From Gymnothorax reevesii (Eukaryota; Chordata; Actinopteri; Anguilliformes; Muraenidae), in the NCBI GenBank assembly GCA_029721435.1, contig CM056573.1:151425947-151489946 (forward strand): a DNA stretch of 64,000 nucleotides. Reading direction: 5' to 3'. Below the pieces are notes generated by a model. The model searched no databases, was not told the origin of the DNA, and saw only the letters and a list, made by a program, of their open reading frames with translations. A program made the translations under genes and the position numbers. Positions 46,363 through 58,170 of this stretch are shown here, piece after piece. Numbering within the stretch: position 1 is the stretch's first letter; each line of letters starts with the position of its first letter.

Positions 46363-46545
46363 CACCAGGTGTGTTTCGGAGGTGGGCGTCAGGTGTGTTT
46401 CGGAGGTGGGCGTCAGGTGTGTTCCGGAGGTGGGCGCCAGGTGTGTTCCGGAGGTGGGCGCCAGGTGTGTTCCGGAGGTGGGCGCCAGGTGTGTTCTGGA
46501 GGAGGGCCCCAGGTGTGTTCCGGTGGAGGGCGCTAGGTAAATTAA
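46363..46545 (+). repeat. 24-bp minisatellite, about 7.5 copies
   Basis: Head-to-tail units GGTGGGCGCCAGGTGTGTTCCGGA with few changes. Because 24 is a multiple of three, several frames stay open and give repetitive peptides (for example RWAPGVF); these are not taken as genes. Confidence 0.9.
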
Positions 46546-47312
46546 ATATTCACGACTAAGTGCTGCCCATAAACTATTTAGAACATGGACATTTTAAGAC
46601 CCACATGAATGCAGACAGTCTAACATATTTGCCAGTAGTATCCAACCAGCAGATGATAAAATTTATCTTTCACTACAAAAGAAAAATTTGTTTCAATTGT
46701 AGCAACAAGATAAAGCCACAATCACCCAAAGGTATGGCAATTTAGTGCTGAAAAAAAAAATCAGCTTTCTGAAGCATAAATTTAACATGGTATTGATACT
46801 GTACATTCTGCTGTCCATTTTAGCCATCAGATATTAAAAACACATAGCACCTTACCATTGATTTATGCGTTGATATGTCCCTGGCAGGATTCAGTGGTCA
46901 GTCATTGCCTCTAACATTCCCAGAAATACATGTTAGTTCTAGCTGAGCTTTATCTGCGTATAACTCACACCAACATGAAACTTTCCTGGTTATTATCTGT
47001 TGACGGACAAGTGTTTTATCCAATGCTGGACAGAATGAACTTTCCATGGTAATTAGAAGAAATTGATTGGGCTTCCAGAAAAAGTGTATAAACAATTGCG
47101 TAACAGCAAGTTAGGTCACATCATCATAACTTTGCACATTTCAATTACACGAGAACATTGAAAAAAAGGCACCATATGCACCCCAGGAGTGTTCACACTA
47201 ATTTTACAAGATGGAAAAGCAATACAGATGTGGGCAACCGAGTGAATCTGATTGGGACAGGACTGGAGGGTTTCCTGAGCCTGACAGCATTGATCTTCTA
47301 GAATATGAAGTC
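46546..47312. other. No gene recognised
   Basis: No motif-bearing frame or repeat identified. Confidence 0.4.
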
Positions 47313-47485
47313 CATTTGTGTGGGTTTCTTCCAAGTACTCTAATTTTCCCCACCCACAAAAACATGCATCATAGGAATGCTCCTACCACTACTCCTGACC
47401 CAGGAACTGGCTTCAGAACTGGAGTTAGTCCCTAAATGCTGCTCTGTGGCTGCCCACTGCTCCTAACAAAAGTATGGGTCAAAAA
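47313..47485 (+). repeat. Dispersed repeat, relative of 1,221-1,385
   Basis: TGGGTTTCTTCCAAGTACTCT, CCCACCCACAAAAACATGCA, AGAACTGGAGTTAGTCC and CCCACTGCTCCTAAC occur in the same order as in the reverse complement of 1,221-1,387. Confidence 0.6.
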
Positions 47486-48132
47486 CGGGAAAAATTACCC
47501 CACGGGATTCAATAAAGTATGTCTATCATGGTACATCACAATGGTTCTGTCGTCACACCTGCTTTGACATGTTTGTGTAAAGAATACACAACAAAGGAGA
47601 CGGCACACACCCTTGGGGGGAGCCTGTGGAGGAGACCTTTGGGTGAGAGAGGATACTATCAACTCTCACTCTCTGAGTCTTGTTTGTTATAAGTCAAGCA
47701 TCCATCCCACCATAGTGGTACTTATTTCAAACTGTCCTAAAAGCCTTCTGGTTAAAAAGTGGGGCTCGATCATATTAAAAGAAGGAGAGAAGTCCCCAAA
47801 TTAACATCAAGAATGAGTCCCATTATCATCCAGTGCATGTTCAGTGCATGGGATCCAGTGCATGTTCAGTTTGCCTCAAAATGTCCGACCTGATGAAGAT
47901 GATTAAATACTTTATTAATCCCCAATGGGGGAAAATGAATGTCATCTTTTGACATAGGACAGACAACGGGCAAGGAAAACATATGTCTCAAGCAATACAA
48001 GGCAAGTGCAGGGCCAGTTTCTGAAGAAATTTTATTAAAGATAAGGTCTGGGCAACTGATCTAAAAGCATTAAGGGTTTTAGGAAAACTAGATTTAGGGA
48101 CAGGAACAAACACGGCATCGCTCCAGAGGGTG
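47486..48132. other. No gene recognised
   Basis: Nothing assignable apart from a short local duplication (CAGTGCATGTTCAGT) at about 47,831-47,870. Confidence 0.4.
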
Positions 48133-48137
48133 GGCAC

Positions 48138-48544
48138 TGTCATGCCACGCCTCCAACGGTCCGCATCTCCAGAATTCTCAGGAACCGGCCTGCTACCGCA
48201 ATTACCACCCATCAGCTCCACCTGTCCTCAATTAATCTATTATGACTGTTAACTGCATAAAAGCCCCGGTTTCGTTCCATTACGTGGCAAAGTCTTGTAA
48301 AGCTCATGTCTTGTATTGGCTTTTACCGTGGCTTTCACATATCATAATGTCAACCACTTTAAATAGCTGACTTTGTTAAATCAGGTCATTGCCTGAACTA
48401 TTTTGGAACGGTGTTTCCTATTTGTTCTGTATTTGCCTTTTTTAAGCTTTGTGGCATCGCTACAAAGGTAAATAAAGCTGAGTACTTCTTTGCATTTGGA
48501 TCCTGCTTTCCTTTTTGCTATACGTGCACAGAAAAATCATTACA
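48138..48544 (+). repeat. Solo LTR with 5-bp target-site duplication
   Basis: A 407-bp unit from TGTCATGCCACGCC to CATTACA, flanked on both sides by GGCAC (48,133-48,137 and 48,545-48,549). It contains TATA-like GCATAAAAGCC (about 48,255) and a polyadenylation signal AATAAA (about 48,471). TG...CA ends, promoter, poly(A) signal and a perfect 5-bp duplication together identify an LTR left by recombination. Confidence 0.85.
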
Positions 48545-48602
48545 GGCACATGTTGCTGGTCTGAGGGTTCTGAAGGCCTGCTTTAGCCTTCATACTCGCC
48601 CA

Positions 48603-48700
48603 GGGGTGCGTTTCCCAAAAGCGTAGGCGCTGACGGTCAATTCATGGTCAATGGGCCCAACTATGAAAATTAGCATCTGTGATTTTGGGAAACGCATCCC
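48603..48700. mobile_element. Short MITE, ~98 bp
   Basis: The inverted ends GGGGTGCGTTTCCCAAAA and TTTTGGGAAACGCATCCC enclose about 60 bp. The 'GTTTCCCAAAAG' terminus recalls short fish MITEs; the superfamily was not determined. Confidence 0.6.
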
Positions 48701-49330
48701 AGGCTGAGCCAAGATTGTTTGCAGCCCTATTACTTTCCAATAAACTCATGGACAGTGGGTAATTCAAAACATCACACTCGCTTGTAAAACACTTGTGGTC
48801 AGGGAATTTATGATTAAGGAAATGTATTGTTTTACCTCCGAGGCGTTTCTAAATTTGCATTATTTTCTTTACAACTTTAATGTTGAATTTTCGTCACGAT
48901 TTTTTGCGTTAGCAGTCCTCATTCTGTACCAAAATTATGAAAATAAACTATGATTGTATTCTAAATGCTAAATGTGTCTTATCTCATTTATTTTTCCACT
49001 CTGTGATGCTCAAATCTTGAATTATGGAGTCTTAAAGAGGGGAATGCTAATTGCCAGATTTGGCTTCTGTGCATAGGGGTTAAACAAAATGAACTCAAGG
49101 ACTGACACAAAGAGTGTCTAAGTTTGCCGATCTAGGAATAGGTTTTCTTAGTTCTTACTTACCTTCGATGCATGACTAATCCTAGTTCAGCTCTCCAACT
49201 CAAGGACTTGCTGCGAGTATGTGCCCAGAAGTGGTTCATCTGGCGCTACAAGTAGCTACTTGGGGGAAAGTGACACAGGAGGAGAAATGTGACTGAAAGT
49301 TGAGATTGATTTGGTGAAGTTGGCCCATAC
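48701..49330. other. No gene recognised
   Basis: No motif-bearing frame or repeat identified. Confidence 0.4.
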
Positions 49331-49436
49331 CCTGCGGCACTGGACACTGTTGACAGCAAGGTTTCTGATGTTCCCCTCTCCAGCAACACAGCTGGCACCA
49401 CAGAAAACTTGGATCTCTCTGCTTTGATCTGACTGT
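49331..49436 (-). other. Exon-like repeat, copy C
   Basis: 106 bp. Minus-strand borders are CTTTGGAAAGCAG|AC and GCAGG|GTATGG. The open reading is KFSVVPAVLLERGTSETLL.... The plus strand reads LDTVDSKVSDVPLSSNTAGT before a stop near the edge. See the other copies at 34,392, 43,394 and 52,964. Confidence 0.45.
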
Positions 49437-50220
49437 CTGCTTTCCAAAGGTACATGAAGGAGTCCCAGTCAGAGAGGCATCTGAGAAACACGTACCCATC
49501 CAAAACGATTAAGAATCAAAAGGAAAGCATAACAGCTATTCATTTTATACAAACAGAGCTGTGGACTGTTACACATAAGGAGCAGGGCAATCATATTAGA
49601 AAGAAACAGTCAGGTTAAAAGGGACCCAGAGGAAAGTAATGCCATTGTTTCGGAACTACATCAAATGAAAAAAGACTCTCAGAATGAAATGTCTTCGAGC
49701 TGCCATTGTCAGCCCTTGTAAGTAATGTTTGTATTTTCATCATCTTTAATTTTTGGTTTCATTTGTGTATCTTTGTCTCCCTGTGCCGTTTTTTTGCCTC
49801 TGTTCCCTCCCCTCCACATTCGCTGTCTTGAATCTTGATTTATTGAATTATTGTCTTGTCATTGAGCCCGTCTATCTGTGCATTCCTTACCCCCTTTCCC
49901 TCACCTGGTTTCTCTCAGCTCATCTAGTCTTGTGTATTTATACCCCACTGTTTCTCTCTCTCTGTTTGCAAGTTCGTCTGTGTCAATTTTGTTCCTGCGT
50001 CATTCAAGCCTTTTTCTGTCTGCCTGTCAGTCCCCATTCCGACCCTGTCTGTTTCAGTGTTAGAGTTTTTGGATTTGCCCTGGTCTGAAGTTTGTGATTG
50101 CTAGCTTGATAGATAGATAGATAGATAGATCCGAAGACACCCCCAAGGACCTCAGCCTGCCCCCTCCAAAGCAGAAGCTAAGTATTACAAATAAATAACA
50201 AATTGGAGGTGGGGTTGCCC

Positions 50221-50255
<35 letters not shown>

Positions 50256-50330
50256 TTGCACACCAACACAACACACACACACACACTCACAGACACACAC
50301 CCGGACACACAGATTCATGCATAAACACGA
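49437..50330. other. Repeat-derived and simple sequence
   Basis: 49,750-50,095 is pyrimidine-rich with a TATTTATACCCC word and open by composition. Microsatellites are (GATA)n at 50,107-50,131 and (CA)n at about 50,221-50,300, whose frames are not genes. Confidence 0.5.
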
Positions 50331-50930
50331 TTACATATACAGAAACTCAAGCAAATGCGTAAAAACCATGGCATGGCTGGTCAATGGACATATATACACA
50401 TGTGAGGAAGAATAATGATATTTAGTAGCTTTTAAGATAATGATTTTTAATTCGCCTTGCAAATGATGGCAATGAGTGTGCGTTTTGATAAGCTGCGCGA
50501 ACGTCGACCAGAGATTGGGGCCCCTGTGGAAGAAACTGCGGTGAATCAACCCCCCACAGATCGGTCCGTGATGAACATCATTACGCTGATGAGTATTATG
50601 CCCGTGAACTTCACAATTATAGGCGAATAACGATAATAATGGTATCGGTAATAGAGATTGATTAAATAGAAAGATAACATTGACCATAGCCATCTGGTAT
50701 ATATCCTCAAGTCTGAGAATACCGAGGCCTTTAAAGAGCGGTGCTGTTGTTTCATTATATTTAGCTCCAGTAACAATCCTTATGGCTTTTTTCTGCGATG
50801 TTATTAAAGATTTCATGTATTTCTTATGTGCCGTTCCCCAGACTATAATGCCATAGAGCAAATAAGGATTAATAAGAATAAAAAAGCAATTTCCTGTTTG
50901 TTATTGAAAGTGAATTTTTACCCATATTCA
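50331..50930 (-). pseudogene. LINE reverse transcriptase, C-terminal end
   Basis: The minus strand encodes LLYGIIVWGTAHKKYMKSLI, then QKKAIRIVTGAKYNETTAPL and FKGLGILRLEDIYQM. This is the 'YxxxVWG...Q(K/R)KAIRI' segment found after the RT domain of Jockey/CR1/RTE-like non-LTR elements. The RT core is absent (5'-truncated) and a frameshift lies near 50,862. The clade cannot be fixed from this piece. Confidence 0.72.
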
Positions 50931-51487
50931 AAGCATACATGCCACTTCTAATTTTCTTGTGGCAGTGCTCAATATGCTCGCGCTATTTTAAATGTTCATC
51001 AGCAATTATTATAATTGTTTTTGCATTCTTGTTTTGAATCCTGGTTTGGTACCACATTCTGTCCGCGGTTTTTCTTTTTTTTTAATTCTTCCCTATTAAT
51101 GAATGGCACATCTGTTTGGTGATTTGGTACCGCATTCTGCCCTCTGACCCAGCCTGTATGACTTTGAGCTCCCTATCAAACCGCGGTTTATTTTTTTCTA
51201 CGGTCTGCGCTTGGTTCCATGAGTAACCCTGACACAATGTACGTCTCTTCTGAAGCCCCTTTAGTTTTAACTTTCTTTGGATTTCCCTTGCCATAACATT
51301 CCAGGTCTAATGGTCTACTGTTGAAAGTTTATCCAATTTGGTGGATTTTATCAATTAGGCTCATCAACAACATATTTATTAAAAATAAGCCTGTATGCCT
51401 GATTGGTTTTGAGTCCCCAAGAAATGCTATCTTTTTCCACGGCTGTTCTTCACCCGGGGTTACAGAACTAGAAGAGTGATTGTTTAA

Positions 51488-52660
51488 CATAACATAACAT
51501 AACATGAATGGCAAGAACAGGCCTTTCAGCCCAACTAAGCTCGCCAGTTTCTTTATACTATTGTGAATATATCCCTTCAGAGACTAAATGACTCAATGGT
51601 ATCTCGCTTTAGGTCAAGCCTGCTCTTGAAAACCCCCAAGGTCTCTGCTTCAACAATATGGTCAGGCAAGCTATTCCACATTGAAATTACTCTTTGGGTG
51701 AAGAAATATTTCCGATATCAGTGCTAAATTTACCTTTGGTCAACTTCCATTAGTGACCCCGAGTTCTACTCACAACACTTGGTCGAAGGAATCCTACATG
51801 ATTCACTTTGTTAATCCCTTTAAAATATTAAAGACCTCAATCAAATCACCCCTGAGTCTCCTTTTCCTAAGACTAAAGACATTAAGGATCTTCAGCCTCT
51901 TCTTGTAGCTTTCATCTTTTATTCTTGGAATAAGCTTGGTGGCTCTTCTCTGAACTTTCTCTAGAACCTCTATATCTCTCTTAAAGTATGGTCCCCAGAA
52001 CTGTACACAATACTCCAGGTGTGGTCTAACAAACGTGTTGTACAAAAGAAGCATCACCTCCTTAGATTTGTACTCAATACTTTTGGCAATGTATCCTAGC
52101 ATCCGATTAGCTTTTTTAACTGCTACGGCACAATGGCAAGAACCTGTGAGGGTTTGGTTAACAATCACTCCCAGATCTTTCTCTTGTGCAGCACATTCCA
52201 GTTTTAAACCTCCCAAGAAGTAATCCCGTCAAATGTTTTTATTACCTACATGTACAACTTTATATTTTGCTAGATTAAATTTCATTTGCCACATTTCTGC
52301 CCAATTCTGGATTGTATCCAAATCGTCCTGAATCACTTTAGTGGACCCTAGACTATTTGCCAAACCCCCGAATTTAGTATCATCTGCAAATTTAACCAAT
52401 CTGCTCTCAATATTCCTATCAAGGTCATTAATGTAAATGAGGAACAGCAGGGGTCCCAACACCGATCCCTGGGGGACGCCACTCCCCACCATACCTAACT
52501 CAGATGAGATATCACTGACCACTACTCTTTGTGTTCTGTCCTGTAACCAGTTTTGAATCCACTTCAGAATACCTCCTGTAACTCCAATGGAGCTCATTTT
52601 TAAAATTGGTCTCTTATGCGGTACTGTATCGAATGCTTTCTGAAAATCCAAGTATATGAT
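51488..52660 (-). pseudogene. Rex1/CR1-like LINE reverse transcriptase
   Basis: Two minus-strand frames cover the RT domain. At 52,651-52,229: MDFQKAFDTVPHK with the catalytic Asp, GVPQGSVLGPLLF, and KFADDTKFGG with the FADD pair. At 52,216-51,803: LGVIVN, LYNTFVRPHLEYCVQFWGP, LEKVQRRATKLIP. They are separated by a small frameshift/stop. The 3' end is marked by ATGTT repeats (plus-strand TAACATAACATAACAT at 51,488-51,504), as in Rex/CR1-like elements with short tandem 3' tails. The endonuclease domain is missing, so it is 5'-truncated. Confidence 0.82.
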
Positions 52661-52963
52661 GTCATAAGCTCTGCTCTGGTCGTAAGTCCTGGTGGCCTCT
52701 TCAAAAAATTCCAGATGGTTTGTTAGGCATGACCTTAGGCATGACCTTCCCTTCCTATTACTTTGACCTTCCTATTACAATACAACCTTAACTCCTATTA
52801 ATGCTGCTGTTCCCTTTTTTAGCAAGGATGGCATAATTTTATACAAACACCATAAAAATACTTTGATTATTACCTGCTGACAAATATTCACCAATTCTAT
52901 GAACTTCAGTTGTATTCCCTTTTGTTCCTGGTGGGATCTGGTGGAGGACTGGCAACATTGTAC

Positions 52964-53069
52964 CCAGTGACACTGGGCACTGATGACAGCAAGGTGTCTG
53001 AAGTCTCCCTGTCCAGCCACAGAGCTGGCACCACTGCAAGCTTGGATCTTCCAGCTTTGATCTTACAGT
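52964..53069 (-). other. Exon-like repeat, copy D
   Basis: 106 bp. Minus-strand borders are CTGTGTTTTCTCGGAGCAG|AC and CTGG|GTACAA. The open reading is KLAVVPALWLDRETSDTLL.... The plus strand is also open (SKVSEVSLSSHRAGTTASLD). Confidence 0.45.
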
Positions 53070-53339
53070 CTGCTCCGAGAAAACACAGGATTGAAATGCA
53101 TGAGGAGAAGAGTCATTTCAAAAGAAGGGAGGATAAAGAGAGTATGAGAAGAGGAGTGCTTAATAGCAAAGTGATTCCTAAACATGCAAAACACAAACTT
53201 TTGATAGGACACTCGGAATGATGATAATTTGCTGTCAACTCATGGAAGTTTGGATATAGTATTAGATGTGTAGCTCTGTCCTTCAGACAATTATTTATTT
53301 TTACAAGTTTAGTGTGTTGAATTGATACAGAATGAGGAT

Positions 53340-54680
53340 TATTAACCGTGACAATAAAAAAGCCTAATACTAATACAGTCCTAATACTCCTAGACCCAAG
53401 CTCGGCATTCAACAGAGTGGGTCATGACATCTTGCTAGAAAAGGCTAAGAAATTGGGTGGGTCTGTCTGGCACTGTTTTCCAGTGGTTCAAATCCTATTG
53501 GCACAATTGCAATTTTGTTTTCACACTTCCAGTCCAACAGTACAATTCAGTGCAAGGTGTCCCACAGAGCTCCATCCTGGGTGCTCTTCTTTTTAAATTC
53601 TATACGCTCACACTTGGTCATATTATCAACTCAAAGAAAAACAGTTGTCATAGCCATGCTGATGACACACACCTTCTCATCTCACTATCCACTGGTGACT
53701 TCCAATCCATTAATTCCCGAGTCAGTTGTTTGGATGAAATTAACCTCTAGATGGTGGCAAACTTCCTTCAATTGTACAGGGATAAAATTGAGATTATAGC
53801 TGTGGTGCTAAAACCCAGAGGCAGTAACTGTGAGTAATTGTGAGTAACTGGAGTCCAGATCACATAAGACAAGTCAAAAGATAAAAAACCAAGGAGTAAC
53901 TATCGATGACAACCTCAGTTTTTAGGGTCATAGTAACAGTATTACCAAAATTGTTTTTTTCCCAACTCAGAAACATTTTAAAAATCAGATACTTTCCCAG
54001 TCTGACACAGAGAAACTCATGCAAGCATTTGTGATGAACAGGTTGGACTATTGCAATTCACTGCTTTAGGGTCTTCCTAACCAAACAACCAAAACATAAC
54101 CACTTATTCAGAACAGCCACACGAGTTCTAAGTTTCTAACAGAGACAAAAAAAAAAAAAAAAAATCACACCACATTTCTCTAGTCCTCCAAAGCCTACAA
54201 TGGCTTCCTTTTGTCTTTAGACTACAATTCAAAGTCCTCGTTTGGTTCATAAAAGAATTGCTGATCTGGTGCCACAGTACATTTTAGACATTCTGTCATG
54301 TCTGGTCAGAAGTTAGAAATTTACTCCATGTGTGTAGAGCATTTAAAAAGTCTGGTGAGACGGAATTCTGCATTTAAGCATCAAAGTGTAGAACAGTTTG
54401 CCTACTGAACTTAGACTTGTTCCAACACTTTGTTCTTTTAAATCCAACCTAAAGACTAGTTGAGCATTTTCTTAAACTAACACACCGTCTTTTTATAGTA
54501 TATATATATATATATATATATATATGCATAGATGTGTGTGTATTGTTTTGTTTTTTTTTTTTTTGTTTTTTATCTTTCAATGGTTGTTTCGGTTTATGTG
54601 GGAATTTTTTCTGTTTTTTTTTGTGCAAAGCATATTGAAATGCTTTTGCATGAAAGATAAATTTGAATTTGAATTAAATT
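53340..54680 (+). pseudogene. L2-like LINE, RT part and 3' tail
   Basis: Plus-strand pieces: LLDPSSAFNRVGHDILLEK (catalytic-Asp motif, altered), GLSGTVFQWFKSYW, VQGVPQSSILGALLF, and a degraded YADD motif (CHSHADDTHLLIS). After the RT, further segments recall the L2 C-terminus (QAFVMNRLDYCNS about 54,018). The 3' tail ends in (TTTGAA)n-like AAATTTGAATTTGAATT. A TA microsatellite is at 54,496-54,526. Frameshifts are many. The original is an L2/Maui-type non-LTR element; no endonuclease region is left. Confidence 0.78.
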
Positions 54681-55496
54681 TTGGCCGATATATAAAAGCA
54701 GCCTTACATATGGCACAAGCTAATACGACACCCTGTGATCAAACCCGCCTTAAGGAAGGAAACCAACGGAGTGCTCCAGAATGGCCATTAGGGGGCTGAA
54801 GACTCAAAAATCCACCACATCTATCATTCTATTTGTTACTAGGGTAACAAATCCTCTCAGAAGTTACAGGCTTAGTCTTCGCCAAATCACCCACTACACC
54901 CTCACCTTACTTACTCTCTGTTACTCTCTCACAGAGGGTCATGGCAGAGAAGGTCTCCGCCGTGCCAGGGGTCAAGGAGCCGGGGAACACGCATGAAACA
55001 AACCTTTGCTTATTTCATACCATAGTGCACCAGCTCCGAGAGGCCATAGAATACATGAAATTCTATTTATATTTCGTGAAAATAGTTTTTCATTTGCTCA
55101 GAATGTATTTCTTACAAGGTCTGGTCAGAAAGAAATGAAAGTAAACTTACAAAGGTTTACAGGTTTGCGTAAGCGAAACTTGCTCGGTTCTTATCGTCAA
55201 GTTCTTTGTGTTTAGTATATTGATTTCAATATAGAGCCTAAAGACCCCCTTAATAATGGAAAAAAAGTGTCTATTTGTTGGTAGTAGAAGCTTTCATCAT
55301 AGGAAAATAAAATAAATTCAATGACTTCATCAATATAGCATAAATTAATTTTACTTAACAAAGCTGACATTAAATTACATAAGATACTATAAATATAATG
55401 GAATAAGTATATGTTAAAAAGAAAATCTGGAAACTACATTGATGAAACCGAAATTGGCGATTTTTTGTCAGACATAACCGTTGAAAAACCGTTGCA
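54681..55496. other. No gene recognised
   Basis: No motif-bearing frame or repeat identified. Confidence 0.4.
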
Positions 55497-55865
55497 ATGG
55501 AAACGGCGAGGACGGTGGGCTTGACTTATTGGTATAAAATTCTTCCCAGACAAGTTTTAGGAAAAGTCACCAAGTTTGTTTGTCCTAGCTCAAGCTGTTC
55601 AGAAATGATACAATGTGAAAATTGCTCCCCCGCCGTCTACAAGGGGTTAAAGTTGATGACCATGCATTACATTTTTTTTATTGATACAGGAGCTGGTCAT
55701 TCTGTAATAAAAGCAAAATCTTGGGGATCAAAGCCCCTAACTCTCAGTGAAAAAACTATGGTGAGCCAAGATGCTGGAGGAGGTACCACAACAGAATTCT
55801 TAAAATATTTTTTGTGTCATAAAATTTTCTGTATTCTCTCCTGTATATATGGTAAATCAGCTTAA
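55497..55865 (+). pseudogene. Retroviral-type aspartic protease remnant
   Basis: An open plus-strand frame contains FFIDTGAGHSVI, the active-site D-T-G-A motif of retropepsins, with a flap-like Gly-rich part about 25 residues later (DAGGGTTTEF). Length and spacing fit the first two thirds of a protease; the C-terminal motif is absent. The preceding 50 codons are unassigned. The Penelope-like remnant starts immediately after. It may belong with the pol remnant at 63,490; that is inference. Confidence 0.55.
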
Positions 55866-57060
55866 TAGAGATTGAATTTGTAAGTTAGATTTGATTGTAA
55901 AATGTTCATATGCCAGTTGGACAGAATCATGGACTGAGAACTTTGAGATGTACCTCTATGCTGGGATCCAAACTGATGCCCAGGCACAGCTACAAAGGCA
56001 AAAATAAACGGACAGACCAACAGAACTGCAACTGCATGTATATATTTGTCGAGATAGATATTGAGAATATAACGAAGAAAACTCTCGCACACGATCTTCT
56101 CACTTGCAATGGATTTATTAGTCAACCTGCAAATTTGTCTAAGCCTAAAGAATTGACTTTTGGGCAAACCTCTCTTCAGAGGGGTGGGGTGAGAACTACT
56201 TGCCAGAAGAAGTGTATTCTTATCGGTTTCTTTGCGGTAAAGAGTGGTGGATAAGGTGCCATTATTTTTATTAACCCACATATCCAAAAAAGGAACTTTT
56301 TCACTACTGTAACTCATAGTAAATTGCAAGTTAAAATTAAAGCTGTTGAGTAAAGTGAAAAAATCTTGTAGCTCATTGACATCAGCTTGGACGAGGCAGA
56401 ACACATCATCAATAAACCTGTACCACTTCAAAACTTTAGGCAGAAAAATGTTACACTCTGGATTAAAAACAAAATTCCTTTCAAAGTAACCAACCTACCA
56501 ATAGGCATAATTAGGTGCACAAATTGTACCCATGCTTGTGCCAGACATTTGTAAATAGAACTCTCCAATAAAATTAAAATAATTTTTCTTCATCACAAGA
56601 TTGGCTAATTCAATGATGAACTCATTGGGAGGCATAGCTTAATCATCTCTGTTCTGAAGATAGAATTGTTAAGCCTCAACGCCCCCATCATGCGGATTAT
56701 TTGTGTAAGGACTGGCAATGTCAAAGGTCACCAACAGAATGTCATCAGGTAAGTCGGTAAGACTTGAAATGTTAATGATAAAATCAGTGGAGTCTTTTAT
56801 ATATGCTGGCAGTGTCTGGACATAAGGTTTAATAAAGTAGTCATTATCATTAATATTTCAAGTACTTCAAGGGAATCCCTCCCTCCTTGTGTTTGATCAG
56901 ATAAAAAAAAAATCTGGTGTGTTCGATAAATTGCAAAAAATCTGATGTTGTGATTCCAAATCTTATCTTGAGAAAATTCTTATGGGTCTTGGCAATTTGT
57001 TCAATATTTATGAACTATGAACAGCGCGCCCCTGTCGTATCTTACCCTGCCACATTCTAG
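55862..57060 (-). pseudogene. Penelope-like element, reverse transcriptase remnant
   Basis: Minus-strand order: ILLVTFDIASPYTNNPHDGG (about 56,745-56,680), MSGTSMGTICAPNYAYW (about 56,550-56,500), KWYRFIDDVFCLV with the catalytic Asp pair (about 56,425), KVPFLDMWV, LSTTLYRKETDKNTLL and SQFFRLRQICR. This is the order of Penelope-like RTs (Neptune/Poseidon type in fish). The GIY-YIG endonuclease is not recognisable. Stops near 56,640 and 56,690 and a frameshift near 56,440 disable it. It ends against the protease remnant. Confidence 0.8.
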
Positions 57061-58170
57061 CTCAAGTCCTGGGCACTGAAACTTATTTTACTCTGATCAA
57101 TCTTGCAAATCCATTTTTCAAGATACTCATTTTGATATTAATTACCAGGGCCCGTATTCACAAAGCATCTTACCTTACCACTAGGAGTACTCCTAAGTCG
57201 CGCTAAAGCATTTTATGTAGGAGTAAAATCTTAAAAGTTATTCACAGAGGCGCTGAGGGCAACTTTTAGTTAAGAAAACTGGTAACTCCTAGAATAGGAG
57301 TAGCTCTGAGATAGATGGGAGTAATCTCCGTTGCTATGGCTGACGTCAATTCTCATGCACGAGTCTTGGGACAATGAGCACGGTGATTGGTTGTTTGGTG
57401 GCAGGGCAGCCCATTGAAGAAAATATCCCACATACAACCCATGAATGAAAAAATGAGAAAATAGTCCAAGCGGCTAGTTTGTTCCATAAAATAATGGCAG
57501 TTGCTACGAGTACGGCAGTTTTCCAATGCATTTCAATGTAGAGAGCGGTACGGCAGTCCCCACTTTAAACACTGCCCTCACCCAAGCCTAACCTTAACCT
57601 TAATTAATATTGACCTAGAAAATTTGCAATCTACTTTTTTACTACCTCAGACAAGTTCCTTTACTCGAACCATTAATCCTAATCGCCGTACCGTTTTTCC
57701 AGAATCTGCGTAAAATATTAACATGTTAAGCACTTTTGAAAATGCACAATGCTCGGTGCCCACATATCATGCTCTAGGCAAGTTAACGTATATAGGAAAG
57801 AGAGAAATTGTAAAACCGTTAATGGCGTAAAACGAGTTATTAATGAAACGCGTCATTTGCCCCAATAATTAGCAACTTATTACCCAGTGAAAACGAGAAT
57901 ATGTTGCGACCATTTAATTGTTGGACCGTTCAAGTTTGTTTGCCCTAAACCAGAGGTGTCAAATTGACCCATAAAAGGGCCAATAGGCTACAGGTTTTCA
58001 ATAAAACTAAGCAGAATCACACCTGAAACCACTGATTTAATCAACTGATCTAGGCCCGCACAACAGATTCGTTGTACCAGGTGTTCTTCTGCATTGTTGG
58101 AGTGAAAACCTGCAGCCTCTTGGCCCTTTTACAGATCAGTTTGATACCCCAGCCCTAAACTTTGATACCC

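Noticed and set aside
46286..46559. Three overlapping open frames giving repetitive Gly/Arg/Cys-rich peptides
   Set aside because: They follow from a 24-bp minisatellite whose unit is a multiple of three; no start context, splice signals or domain.
49753..50088. 111-codon hydrophobic frame resembling a membrane protein
   Set aside because: Pyrimidine-rich composition makes the frame open and Leu/Cys/Phe-rich; no conserved motif.
50203..50308. His/Thr- or Val/Cys-repeat frames
   Set aside because: Produced by the (CA)n microsatellite.
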